Shown here one piece after another: positions 45,204 to 58,159 of a stretch of 64,000 nt of DNA (positions are counted from its first letter, which is position 1; each line of letters starts with the position of its first letter). The translations under genes were made by a program, and so were the position numbers. Origin of the DNA: Chionoecetes opilio. Its lineage: Eukaryota > Arthropoda > Malacostraca > Decapoda > Majidae. The notes under the pieces are model-generated. The model ran no database searches. It was not told the DNA's origin and was given only the letters and a program-made list of their open reading frames with translations. Location: NCBI GenBank assembly GCA_016584305.1, contig JACEEZ010001685.1, positions 30,001-94,000 of the forward strand. The letters run 5' to 3'.

Positions 45204-46399
45204 GGCCAGAAGCCACAAAACACTTAAAGACCTTTTTTTGGTCGTTAGTCCAACGACGGAACCCCACAGCGGGGAAAATTCGTCGATTTCGTCGTTAACG
45301 TGCACACTGGCCAACGACTGCTCAAGACCATATTAGCAAGGTGGGAAGTCTCCAGGCATGCTTATTATTACTTGGTATGCTATGAAATATCTTTTTTATA
45401 GGTGAATGTAGACATATGATTGCATTTGGATGGATATTATTCATATATATGAGTAAAGAAAATGAAATACAAGCAAGAGACTCATCTAGGGCCCTGGCAG
45501 CGCGGCCCTTCGGCAGCAGCAGCACAGCAGGAAGAAGCCCGTGAGGTGGATATCAAACCAACTTCACCAAGGAGGTAGATGTCTTTGGTAATATTTAGTA
45601 GGGGGGCGAGAACCCCTTGAGGAATCCTATGATCCCTGGTGATATCCTATGGTGCTATCACAGACGTGGGAGCTGACTGTCTTCTTCAGGAAGCACAGTT
45701 GAGGCGGGTAACTGCGGGTTTTTTTCCCCAAAACTGTTGAGTGTGGCGGCTGGAGCCCCCACTCCTCCGCCACTGTAGGTTTGGGCAGGCTTAAACGTCT
45801 TATTACTCGTTATTATGCAACTTAGTGATTATGGTGAGATGTTATATATACTTGTCATAATCTAAATCAATGTAGCACCGTGTGTCACCTTAAATAAGGG
45901 TGATTTAAAGATGTTATGATGAGGTGACTGATGACGGGGCAGAGTGACGGAGAGGCCTTGCCGCGGGGCCTCTCCATAGCACAAATATTCATTATTTTAA
46001 CCCACACAACAACCTTCTACACCAAAACACTAGCAACACAGGCTCCTTACTTATACATCTTACTATCTGATACATTAAAACTCCTTAAAACGCAAGCATT
46101 CCGAATAAAACGAGAATTAGTTTGAGATGACGGGGACAGAAGGCGGGGAGAGGCAGTCTGGCATGCCATTCTTGCCCGGAAATGTGTCTCGCTGACTTGT
46201 GATTGGTCGAGAAGTTTTAAAAACTGTTTGTCATTGGCTGGTGACTGATGACGCGCTTGATGACGTCATTACTCGCCTTAGCCAGTCAGCGCCTTCCGAC
46301 GCGTTAACGACCGAAAAGGGAGGCTTTGTAGCTTTCGTCGTTAGGAAAAGAAGTTCAGAGAGATGGTCACGCAACTACCTTTGTTGCTGGGTTCCTGCC
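45204..46399. mobile_element. Unclassified 1.2-kb insertion flanked by CTG
   Basis: Splits the Jockey codons for LGVL|WRLRPFF. Imperfect inverted ends GGCCAGAAGCCACAAA and TTTGTTGCTGGGTTCCTGCC, flanked by CTG at 45201-45203 and 46400-46402. Inner inverted blocks near both ends contain CGTTAACG and TCGTCGTTA motifs. No transposase frame; the 64-codon frame at 45931 is not recognised. Confidence 0.6.
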
Positions 46400-47039
46400 C
46401 TGTGGCGTCTGCGTCCTTTTTTTTCTCCCTCCCAATTGCTTGCTCTCTACAGGGGCCTTATCCGCCCATGTATGGAGTATGTCTCACATGTTTGGGAAGG
46501 ATCCACTCATACAGCTCACTTAAAAAATGGGTTGAGTCAATTTTTGTTTGTCTCATTAACTCCCCTCCTCTGACTGACTGCCTTCAATCTTTAAATCACC
46601 GCCGCAATGTTGCTTCTTTTGCTCTCTTCTACCGTTATTTTCATGCTCACTGCTCTTCTGAACTTGCTAACTGCATGTCTCCCCCACTCCCGCGGCTTCG
46701 CTGCACAAGACTTTCTACTCATTCTCATCCCTATTCTGTTCATCTTTCTAATGCAAGAGTTAATCAGTATATTTACTCTTTCATCCCTTTCACTGGTAAA
46801 CTCTGGAACTCTCTTCCTGTGTCTATTTTTTCACCTTCCGATGACTTAAATCTTTTCAAGACACGAGTGACAGGACACCCCCCGAACAAAATTGGCCCAC
46901 CCCCTTTTTTTATGTTCATACTGTCTTCTTAATAGGGAATGACAACCAAGCGGGCTTTGTATTACCTCTTTTTGGTGTGCCCTTGGCCAGTCCTCTGTGA
47001 TGTAAAAAAAAAAAATTATATATAAAATATATATATATG

Positions 47040-47632
<593 letters not shown>

Positions 47633-47639
47633 GTCTATA

Positions 47640-48285
<646 letters not shown>

Positions 48286-48286
48286 T

Positions 48287-48347
<61 letters not shown>
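48286..48347. repeat. (GATA)n microsatellite
   Basis: About 15 perfect GATA units, immediately before the truncated start of the CR1-like LINE. Another short GATA stretch lies after that LINE's tail (49993-50025). Confidence 0.97.
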
Positions 48348-48348
<1 letters not shown>

Positions 48349-49975
48349 GAACAGATGTTTAAAGGAAGCGATGAGGAGAAACTCAAAGATATTGTGATAA
48401 CTAGGGAAATGGTGGAAGCGGGTATAGATAAAATGAAGAATTTTAAATCGCCAGGGCCAGATGAAGTGTATCCCAGAGTAATAAAAGAATTCAAAGAAGT
48501 TGTTAGTGAGTCGTTATTGCACATTTTTAGGAAATCGGTTGAGATAGGCGATGTGCCGTTATTGTGGAGGAAAGGAAATGTAATCCCCATATTTAAGAAG
48601 AGAGACAGAGGACTAAAGTCAAATTATCGACCCGTTAGTCTAACGTCAGTGGTAGGTAAATAATTGGAATCTATTATTGTAAAAAACATTAGAGAGCACT
48701 TAGAAAAACATAGTTTGATCAATGATTCACAACATGGATTCACCAAGGGTAGGTCTCACCAATTTATTGAGTTTTTATAGGAGAGTTTATGAGACGGCAG
48801 ATAATCATATGGATTATGATATAATATACCTGGACTTGAGTAAGGCATTCGACAAAGTACCACACGAGCGACTCTTAAATAAGGTTAAGGCTCATGGAAT
48901 ATATGGAAAGGTTCTTCGTTAGATCAGAGGTTGGCTAAGTGATAGGCAACAAAGGGTTACAATATTAATGGTTCTAAATCTGAATGGGGACTGGTGACAA
49001 GTGGAGTTCCACAAGGGTCTGTTTTGCGTCCACTACTATTTTTGATTTACATCAACGACTTGAATAGTGGGATTAGCAGTGATATCTGCAAGTTTGCTGA
49101 TGATACTAAGGTAGGTAGGATTATTGGATCACATTCTGATGTAAACATATTTCAGGGAGACCTAGATAAACTTAATGAGTAGGTAGTCAGATGGCAGATG
49201 GAATTTAATATTGATAAGTGCAGCGTTATGAATGTTGGTAGAAAAAACTCTGGTAATAGATACACCATACGCAATGTATCGCTGAAAAGATTAGAAGGTG
49301 AAAAAGATCTTGAAGTGAGGGTGAGCCCAGACATCCGACCTAGGAAACAATGTATTGAAGCTAGAAATAGAGCTAACAGAGTGTTAGGATTCATTACCAG
49401 AAGTGTTAAAAGTAGAAGTGCGGAAGTTATTCTAAAGCTTTATCTGGCTCCAGTCAGACCTCACCTAGACTATGTGGTTCAGTTTTGGTCTCCATATTAC
49501 AAGATGGATATAGCCTTGTTAGAAGCAGTGCAGAGAAGGAAGACCAAAATGATTCAAGGGATGCGTAACTTTAGTTATGAGAAGAGATTGAAGTTATTAA
49601 AGTTACACTCACTCGAGAGACGCAGAGTAAGAGGCGATCTGATAGAAGTTCTTAAGTGGATAAAGGGATTTAATAAAGGAGAAGTAGGAAAACTTCTTAC
49701 GGCTATTAACCAGGGTAGAGCAAGAAATAACGGATTCAAGCTGGAAGAACGTAGATTTAGAAAGGAAATAGGGAAAAAATGGTTCACAAATAGGGTGGTG
49801 AATGATTGGAATGGTCTCAGTAGACAGGTAGTTAGTGCAGAGTCATTGAGTAGCTTTAAAGAGGGGCTGGATAGGTTCATGGATGGGGATGGAAGGTGGA
49901 CAGGTAGGTAGTGTTAGGTGACAGGACCTCCCACGTGTAGGCCTCGCGGCCTCTTGTAGCTTCCTTATTTTCTAA
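48348..49975 (+). mobile_element. CR1/L2-like LINE, 5'-truncated, best-preserved copy
   Basis: Plus-strand ORF2 from the RT fingers on. 48355-48663 holds [19 protein letters not shown] and RDRGLKSNYRPVSLTSVVGK; 48722-48922 holds the palm start DYDIIYLDLSKAFDKVPHER; 48994-49182 holds [12 protein letters not shown] and the catalytic [11 protein letters not shown]; 49198-49911 is an unbroken 237-codon thumb/C-terminus (LYLAPVRPHLDYVVQFWSPY, KMIQGMRNFSYEKRLKLLKL). Single stops (about 48661, 48920, 49183) separate frames that are mostly in the same phase, so decay is slight. The 3' end has (ATGTTCTT)-type repeats, typical of CR1/L2 tails. Confidence 0.88.
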
Positions 49976-50647
49976 TGTTCTTATGTTCTTATAGATTGAT
50001 AGATAGATATAGTGTGATAGATAGAGTGTCATTGAAGAAGAGGTGAGGGTAGATAGGTGAAGAAATTAGGTTTTTGAGGCATTGAACAAAACAAGGTTTG
50101 CTTTGCCCCAATCAGAAATTATAGAAAGATCAGAAATATGGCGCTCAGTGGCACCTCTCCGTGAATCACTTACTTCCTGTTGAGTTGGACGTCTAATAAA
50201 CGATGTTGAAAAATGTAGGGTCGAATCATCAGCGTAGGAGTGGATAGGGCCTTGAGTTATACCTAGAAGATCATTAATGAATAATAGGAAGAGAGTGGGT
50301 GATAGGACAGAATCCTGAGGAACACCACTATTGATAGACTTATGAGAAGAACAATGACTGTCTACTGAAGCTGCAATATAACAGTTTGAAAGGAAACTAA
50401 AAATGATGGTGCAGAGAGAAGGATAGAAACCTAAAGAGGGTAATTTAGAAAGATTTGTGCCACACTCGATCGAAAGCTTATGATATGTCAAGGACAACAG
50501 CAAAATTATCACCGAAACCCCTAAACGAGGATAGCCAAGATTCAGTTAGGAAAGCTAGAAGATCGCCAATAGATCACCCTTTGCGGAAACCGTACTGACG
50601 ATCAGATACGAGATTGTTTGCAAATCGAATTTTGTTTATTATCTTTT

Positions 50648-51121
50648 TTTTACGTTGGGGCAAATAGCACCCGTAGGCTATTACATATTTTTTGCTATTA
50701 AGGGCCTAGTTGCTTGGCCCTGCACATTCTTGAGGGCTGTGATGGTTGGTCTTCGCCCGTGATGGCGCAGGCTGATTTTTATAGTGGCACCTGTGTTGAT
50801 AGGTGAAGGTCCTTCAGTGATGGTCTACCCTCAGTTAGGGTCATACCCTCAGTCTTAGGGTCTGGTGTTCCCCTCCGCCGCACATGTAGTCGCAGTCGGA
50901 AGAACAGGTATATATCATGAGGGTTTTTTCAGCCGCTCGACGATGAATGTTAAAGTTGTTCATTGGTGGGACTTGAACTCGGGACCTTGTGCTCACCTAC
51001 CAGGCTCTTGTCGACCGCTTTAAAGATGGTCGAAAGAGTTGCTTTCAGGCCATCAGGATTAAAATTCGGAACATCGAGCTCACCACTCCAAGACGCTAAC
51101 CACTCGGCCATCGCCTCCCAA
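50648..51121 (-). mobile_element. Long SINE with tRNA Ser/Leu-like head
   Basis: Minus strand head GGAGGCGATGGCCGAGTGG (complement at 51098-51118) resembles a class II tRNA 5' half, and GGTCCCGAGTTCAAGTCCC (complement 50966-50985) resembles a box B. The 3' part shares the TGCGCC..CGGGCGAAG segment of family 1. At about 475 bp it is longer than family 1, perhaps a fusion of two SINEs. Confidence 0.65.
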
Positions 51122-52097
51122 AAAAATGTTAAAGAATCTTCTTATTAAGGATAGATTCAAAAGCTTTAAAAAGGCAGGAAGTCAAAGCTATAGTACGGTA
51201 GTTTAAAGGATGAGAACGGACACTCTTCTTAGGAAACAGGTTGAATGTGAACAGACTTCTAACAAGAAAGAAAGGTGGAAGTAGATAGACAAAGAGTACA
51301 GCACAGTTTTTGAGAACAATAGGAGAGACTCCGTCAGAACTGTAACCCTTCCGAGGATCTAGGCCAGAAAGGGCCAAGAAAACATCATTACCATTAATCT
51401 TATTAACAGGCATAACAGTCAAAGGATGGAGGAGAAGGAAGAACAAGCCCTTCATCAACCAGAGTGGAATATTTAGTAATGTTTTGAGCAAAGATTTCAG
51501 CTTTATAAATAGATGAGAAAGCTATGGAGCCATCCGGGAAAAGCATAGGAGAGAAAGATGATGAAAAAAACTGCTGGAGACTTTTTTAGCTAGATGCCAG
51601 AAGTCAAGATAGGTGTTTTGTTCAGAAAGATCGTATTTTACATTTTCTATGAATAAAGGAGTTTCTGGTAAGTTGAAGAAAATATTTGGCATGTTTACGG
51701 ACATAGATATAGAGGGCATGAGTTTCATGAGATGGATGGTTACGGTACCGTCTGTGAGTCGCTCCTCTCTACCTTGGACTGCATGAGAACAAGCAGAGTT
51801 GAAGCAAGGTTGACGGGCTTTATGATCAGAGAAAGTGTGTTGGAAGTATGCCTCCATGCGACTGACAATGAGCTCAGTTATGCGTTCTGAAAAAAAGATG
51901 GGTCTCTGACATGCAAGCAATAATTATTTCATGGAAAATCTGAGTAGTACTGCCATAGCTCCTACCACTTAGCTAAGTATAAATGCCAGAAGCACCGTCG
52001 TTTAGGTGAGTCCCGGGGCGGACAGACAGGTTACAGAAATGATATTGTGATCAAAGGAACCCAATGGAGATAATAAATAGTTTCACAGATTAATTAA

Positions 52098-52830
52098 CCC
52101 GTGGGCTGCGGCAAGCCTTCCGGAAGGCTCTTCTGAGCGACTACGGCAAGCCTTCCGGAAGGCTCTTCTGAGCGACTACGGCAAGCCTTCCGGAAGGCTC
52201 TTCTGAGCGACTACGGCAAGCCTTCCGGAAGCGCAATTTTCAATTGCATACAAAAACCGCGCCAACATTCGTAGAAGTCTACAAACTGTGTCACATATAC
52301 GCTATGATGTCAGCCCTTGATAACACACACAACCATCTGCCTAACAACGCTGTACGCAGAGATATACCACTCCTAGGGTTTTTTCCCAAGATCTTGGGAT
52401 CTAGGTCCTGGCGTTGGGATATTTTTTGTCTATCTTGAGACTTTTGGAGGGATTGTTCAAGTATTTCTCCAGTAGTTTATCTCAAGGTATGGTAAACGGT
52501 ACCTATGCTTACCTTGAGATAAACTAATGGAAAAATACTTCAATTATCCCCTCAAAATCTTGGAAAAAATCCCAAGGAGTGACACCCCTGATACCACCTC
52601 AGCAGTCTCTCGCCAGCGGTTTGGTGCCATTCGCGCCAGATATTTCAACTCCCAACCACAGCCACACCACAACTCCATACGTTTGGGTTAAAAATAGATA
52701 TATTCCCGGATGCAGATTTTTACTACCTTGACGTTGATGTGATTTTGATCCAATTCTGTAATGCTCACTGTTTTACTCATTTCCCCGCACTGGTGGCACT
52801 AAACAAAATTTTGCTCCCGCAGTTCCCGGG
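52098..52830. mobile_element. piggyBac-like MITE (733 bp)
   Basis: Ends CCCGTGGGCTGCGG and CCGCAGTTCCCGGG, flanked by TTAA (52094-52097 and 52831-52834). A second TTAA directly precedes the left one (52090-52093). TTAA with CCC ends is the piggyBac signature. Interior: a 35-bp tandem array (starts 52111, 52146, 52181, 52216; each with CCTTCCGGAAGG) and an inner fold-back at 52370-52590 (GTAGTTTATCTCAAGGTA against TACCTTGAGATAAACTA). No transposase. Confidence 0.82.
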
Positions 52831-55039
52831 TTAAGCAGAAGGGTTAGAAGATTGGACAAGACAAAAAAAAGTTGGGCGTGTCTCCAAGATGGTTAGGAAT
52901 ACGCGTAGGGTGCTGCACCAGCTGTTCTAGGTAATGGAGGATAGAACAGTTGTAGGCTTGTTCACCAGGTTGGTCAGTGAAAGATGATAGCCAATGCTGT
53001 GAACATTGAAGTACCCGGAAATGGAAATTTTAGCAAAGGAAAATGAGATGTGATATGCTCACCTTTTGATGTTAAATAGTCGAAGAGTTTTACATAGTTC
53101 GATGAGTTAGGCGAGAGATATATACAACACAGATTGATTTAGTAAGAGAGTGACATTGACGTCGAAGGCAGATGGTAGAAAATTCTGAAGTTTTAACATA
53201 CCATGCAGGGTCCTATTAAACCGTTCACAGACACCATTCCCCTGAACATGGTATGGGGTGGTCCTAGACTTCTTGGGGTAGTAATTTTTTCACAGTTCCT
53301 CAATCAATAGCACTTCAAAATATGTACCCTGGTCACTTTGTACTTTCTCTGGGCAACCAAACCTGTTAAATATCTCCTCCACTAATACCTTGGCTATGTC
53401 TGCTTTCTGGTTCTTGGTGGGAAGGCCAGTGCAAGCTTACTGAACACATCAGTGACAATATAAACATTCTCCTTCCCATCCCTAACAGGATCTAGCACAT
53501 TGAAGTTCATGGCCAACACTTCCCAGGGTTTGGTAGCTTCAATTGACCCTAATTTCGTTTTAGCACTGGGACCCTCATCTTTTGCCATTGCACAAGTCGT
53601 CCACCCAGCCACATACCTCTTTGTATCCTCCTGCAGCCCAGGCTATGTAAATATTATCTTAAAGAATACAACTTGATGGTCCCATTCATCATGAGCCCTT
53701 CCTATTACCTCCTTTCTCTGACAAGCTGGCATAACCATTTTTCACTTGCTCCGTTCCCTTCTTTCTCCTCTCCAGTATGCAATCTCATCTCTCATGACCA
53801 ACTGTCGTCTTATCCTCCACAACTGCCTTAACTCCTCTACCTGGAGCAGTTCTCTTTTATCTTTCTGATGCAACTTCCCAACCATCTGCATCCAGAGTTT
53901 ATCTAGCACTGGACACAACTGCTGGGTATTTCTCATCTTCTCCACCTGCACCTGATCTCACACCTTCATCACTGCTATCCCTGCCTTGTGTGTTTTGTTT
54001 CCATATTTGTCCCAGTTCTTTTCCTTCTTCCGCTTCCTTGTCATGTGGCCTCCAATGACAAGCAATCAGCATTGGCATTTTGCTTGCCTGGCCAGTACTT
54101 CACTTCAAAATCAAATAGGTTTAAATCACCCAACCACTTGCCCGCTATAGTCCCAAGCTAAGCAGTCGACAGATGTGCCAGAGGGTTGTTATCGGTTATC
54201 ACTACAAACTTCCTTCTTGCCATGATTAGTAATTCTTAAATTGCTCCGTCACAGCCCATTTCAATGCTAGTAGTTCCAGCTTCCAAGGGCTGTAATTAAT
54301 TACTCATATTCCTTTATGACCTGTTTAATCCCCTGCTTGAAAATGCCACGGGATGCAACCTCCCTTCATGCACCTGTGACGGAAGTGCTCCCAACCCCTC
54401 AAAACTAGCTTATGTCTCGACGACAAACGTTTTGTCATAATCAGCATTATTTATCACCGGTGCTCGAGTTAGCTTTTCCTTTTGCTGTGCAAAAGCTCGA
54501 TTTTCTGCCTCACCCCAGTACTGCGTCACATCGGCTATCGAATCTCCGCTCATGAAAGAATGTAGCGGTGCAGCTGCCTTAGCGAACCCCTCAATGAACC
54601 GCCTTTAAAATGAACAAAATGTTACAAATGCTCTCATGTCCTTCACTATGCGTGGGGTTGGCCATTCAATGACTGCCTGAATTTTATTCGGGTTAGTGCG
54701 GATTCTTTCATTTGACAGCACAAAAAGCTACAGCTACATTACTTGTGACTGGAGAAGATGAGACTTATTAGGCCTCAATTTCAGGCCAACTTTGACAAAA
54801 GTTCAAACACCACATCCATCCTCTCTAACTGCTCACCCACATTCCTTGAAAATATCAGCAAGTTATCCAGATACACTTTCATGGTGACAAATATCAGATC
54901 ACTGAACACCTACTCCATAAATCACTGAAAAGTAGCGGGACTATAATCCCATGGTGCAACGCACATATTCGTAATGCCTTAAAGGTGTCATAAAGGCAGT
55001 CTTTGCCCTATAATTTACACGAACTCTTATCTGGTGATA

Positions 55040-56039
55040 TCAATCAATCAATCATTGGGGGCATACGCCGGGGGGCGCGTCGCCTCGCCCACCCTACGAC
55101 GCCACTCCCGGGGGTCACCACGCGCGAGTTCCCATGCAGGCTCCTTTCCCATACCAAGCAGCTCTCGACAAGAAACATCAACTTGCCCCAGCCACGAGCC
55201 TTGTGGGCGCCCCCTTGGCCTCCTCCACGCCGGATTGTCTCTTACAGATACAACCCGATGGGAAGGATCGGTTTCAGGGTAGCGTGCCACATGCCCATAT
55301 AGCCGAAGTTGGCGCTGACGGACTATGCAGGTAATAGGCCTCGATTTAGTCTCACGGTGCAATCGCTGATTTGACACGTAATCATCCCAGCGATACCCCA
55401 TGATTCTGCGAAGACACTTATTACCAAAGGCATTGATTCGTCTCTTCAAGTCACTATTTAGTGTCCATGTCTCACAACCATAGAGTAAGACAGGGATCAC
55501 AAGCGACTTGAAGATCCGGATCTTTGTCCTCCTGCACAGGTACCGACAACGCCAAATACTCCCGCTGAGCGAGTCCATAACACCGTGGGCTATGCCAATC
55601 CGACGTAAGACTTCTTGACGTGACCCGCCGTCATTATGGACTGCGCTACCAAGGTATGTAAAACTTTCCAAGATCTCAATGTCCTCGCCACACGCATGAA
55701 CAGACTGTACTGCTTCATCTAGTAAGTCTCCAAATACCTGGACCTTGGTCTTGAGCCAGGAGACCTCAAGTCCCAAAGGCTTTGCCTCCTCGTGCAGCGC
55801 CTCGAGAGCCATCACCAGGACCTCCAGCGACTCAGCAAAGATTACTGCATCATCGGCAAAAACAAGATCAGTGATCTTGGTGTTGCCGACGGATGCTCCA
55901 CAATCACTTTGATCTACAACCTTGTCCAATACCCAGTCCATACAAGCGTTGAAAAGTGATGGGGCAAGGACGCACCCTTGCCTCACTCCTGTATTCACAG
56001 GAAAGAAGCTGGATACACCTGCCCCACACTTCACAGCAC
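55040..56039 (-). mobile_element. RTE-like LINE, copy B, inserted in Gypsy RT
   Basis: Minus strand 3' half of the RTE: RT palm (TGVRQGCVLAPSLF, DLVFADDAVIFAES catalytic box) to the C-terminus (RPRGRPQGSWLGQVDVSC) and a (TGAT)n-type tail. The single frame 55048-56073 is open for 341 codons. It begins in Gypsy (MSFDLAAGYHQ) and continues in-frame into RTE sequence. Flanked by TCTGGTGATA on both sides (55030-55039, 56040-56049), its target duplication; one or two boundary bases are ambiguous. Nearly identical to copy C, so it is recent. Confidence 0.92.
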
Positions 56040-56105
56040 TCTGGTGATAGCCTGCAGCTAAGTCGAATGACAAAAAACACTGAGTTCCAGATACTGCATC
56101 TAAAG

Positions 56106-56468
56106 CAGGGGTGGGGAACGTCCGGCCCGCGGGCCGTATAAGGCCCGCAAAGCTATTTGGTCAGACCCTGCCAAGGGAACCACAGACGAGACTCGAAATC
56201 CAATTAATCTAGGAACTTTTTTTTCATACCAACATAAATTGTTATTAAGTGCATGCATAATACTTATAAAGTAAATTTTAAGGGACAAGCATGTCCATTA
56301 CGGGACCGATAGGACACGTAGATGACGGGACAGACACGTATAATTCAGGTATGTTTCTCGTCGGCCAAAAAAGCAGGCTGATTTTTAAGTTGATAGTTTT
56401 GTCTGGCCCGCGAATGATGTCATGAATATCCAAATGGCCCTTGGTGGTAAAATGGTTCCCCACCCCTG
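56106..56468. mobile_element. hAT MITE in Gypsy RT
   Basis: 363 bp. Ends CAGGGGTGGGGAAC and GTTCCCCACCCCTG, with perfect 8-bp duplications ATCTAAAG (56098-56105, 56469-56476). The GGCCCGC-rich subterminal region is shared by many animal hAT MITEs. No transposase. Confidence 0.93.
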
Positions 56469-56596
56469 ATCTAAAGAATTCTGAATATGGGGTAATGGAA
56501 AATCATCCTTCACAGTTGTCTCGTTCAACCGCCTATCAGCACACAGCCTTAAATATTTATATTTTTATGCTTACTAACACCATGGGAGCTGCATAT

Positions 56597-56963
56597 GGGG
56601 AGGCGGTAGCAGCAGAGTGGTTAGCGTCTCCGAGTGGCGTTCTCGGTGACCCGAATTCAATCCCCGATGAGGTAGAATCTCCATTTAAGATCTTTCTGCT
56701 ATCGTCGAGTGGCCTAAGAACACCTACATGCCGCCAATTAACTCTACCTTCAATTGCGAGTGCATTGAAGGACAGAGGGGGGTGGCGTGAGCCTCTAATC
56801 ACAGTCGTCACTATAAAAATCCTTCCTGCGCCACCACGGGCGAGGGCCCGTGCCCTCAAGGGGCACGTGCCCTCACATCCCTCAGATGAACCTCTAGGGC
56901 CTACCATCTGAGCCCTGGAGGTCACTGTCTACAGGCGCTATAGGCACAAATGTGACAAAACCC
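56597..56963 (+). mobile_element. tRNA-derived SINE (family 1) in Gypsy RT
   Basis: Head GGCGGTAGCAGCAGAGTGG, box A TAGCAGAGTGGTTAGCG-like, box B GAATTCAATCC (56653-56663). Body as at 2903-3258 with a duplicated segment (GCCCGTGCCCTCAAGGGGCA) at 56848. It splits the Gypsy codons between SGFC and PYAAPMV. Orientation is opposite to Gypsy. Confidence 0.88.
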
Positions 56964-57862
56964 ACTGTCCTCAATTACTCCCTGCTCTAACAATCCCTTT
57001 ATGTAAGCCTTCACTTCCGTCATACATTTAGGAGTGATATGCCTATAGGGTAATTGGATAGCACTTCACTTGTGAGGTGTGTCCCATGCCCCATCCCGTA
57101 ATACACCCTAATTCCCGCTCATCTTCAGTACACTCCTGTACTGGTACAACAATCTGTCCAACTTCTCCAGCTGTTCTACATCCCTTTGTCTTTCTGGTGA
57201 CCTCTCAGCCATTGGACACTTTAGCCACCTTCCACTGGGGCCTCAAATGAACATTTACCTTACCCATGTTTGCCACTGCCACCCAACCTTTTTCTCTCAT
57301 TACTCGTGTATAACTTGGAAAAACACAAATACATTCCGGTACCCAAAAACAAGCTGCTTCATCGAAAGGTTCCAGCACCAAACTTTTACTGTCCACCCTC
57401 TGTAGATTTGGCACAAACACTAGTAGCACCCTTCAAGTACCTGCAGGAATCAACAAGTCCTCTCCCTGCTTTACAACAGCCCATCCCAAGGGTTGCTGCA
57501 TTGCTTCCAACCTGGCCTCCACGGCACGGATCCATCTACCCCACTCCTTGCACAATATTGGTTCTCCGTTCTCCACAGGAATACGCCACCCTTCCACCGC
57601 CTCCACCAGAGCATTCATACCAAGCAACATAAGCAACTGTGTTCCTTTCACTACACCAGTACACCACGTCCTTCTCCTGCACGTTTCACAAAGATACCAC
57701 AAACCTTCATAGATTTGCCATCCACTTCCAAGACAACCTTAACATACCCCATACATGGAATCCCCCTGCCATTTGCATCAGTAATCTGAATGTCTATCCC
57801 GTACACCACTACCGGTTTGAACAAGATAGGCTGCAGGTACCACTCCTCCGTCACCAGACAAA

Positions 57863-58159
57863 GGCGGGGTTCACACTACACGTTTTTGCTGTCCGTGTCT
57901 ACGTGGGCGTGGCGATCAGTGACGTCACCCCGTCACTCCCGCAGCCCCGGAGAAATAATTGGAAGCTCCGAATAATGTGAGCCTGGGACGCGCGTCTCTC
58001 AAGGTCAGTGACGTTATCACTGCTCCAGCAACGTGGTGGTTGTAGCCTGGTTCACACTACACAGGCAGGGAGTGACGTCACTGTGACGTACTGTGACGTC
58101 ACTGATGACAAGACGCACGTAGACTACGGACAGCAAAAACGTGAAGTGTGAACCGGGCC
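57863..58159. mobile_element. Harbinger-like MITE in Gypsy protease
   Basis: 297 bp. Ends GGCGGGGTTCACACT and AGTGTGAACCGGGCC, extended by CACGTTTTTGCTGTCCG. Flank AAA on the left (57860-57862), TAA on the right (58160-58162). It sits directly after the DSGAEV codons; the frame resumes on the other side with CLVTEEW. The interior has repeated GTGACGTCACTG motifs. Confidence 0.8.

Larger units (their letters stand above)
50020..53192 (-). mobile_element. Jockey-like LINE, copy 5, 3'- and 5'-truncated
   Basis: Minus strand. No poly(A) end: the copy begins in the thumb at about 50020, beside (GATA)n. RT core 50066-50512 (GVPQDSVLSP, HSYADDST), SINE insertion 50648-51121, RT fingers and linker 51129-51920, piggyBac-like insertion 52098-52830, endonuclease 52831-53192. 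The most decayed Jockey copy. At about 53192 it meets the Gypsy integrase with no spacer. Confidence 0.85.

Noticed and set aside
52105..52245. CRISPR-like array of regular 35-bp repeats
   Set aside because: Pure tandem repeat without spacers, in a eukaryotic MITE; no cas genes.
55003..55334. Plus-strand frames over RTE copy B (also 62415-62785 minus over copy C)
   Set aside because: Reverse-strand shadows shared by all RTE copies.
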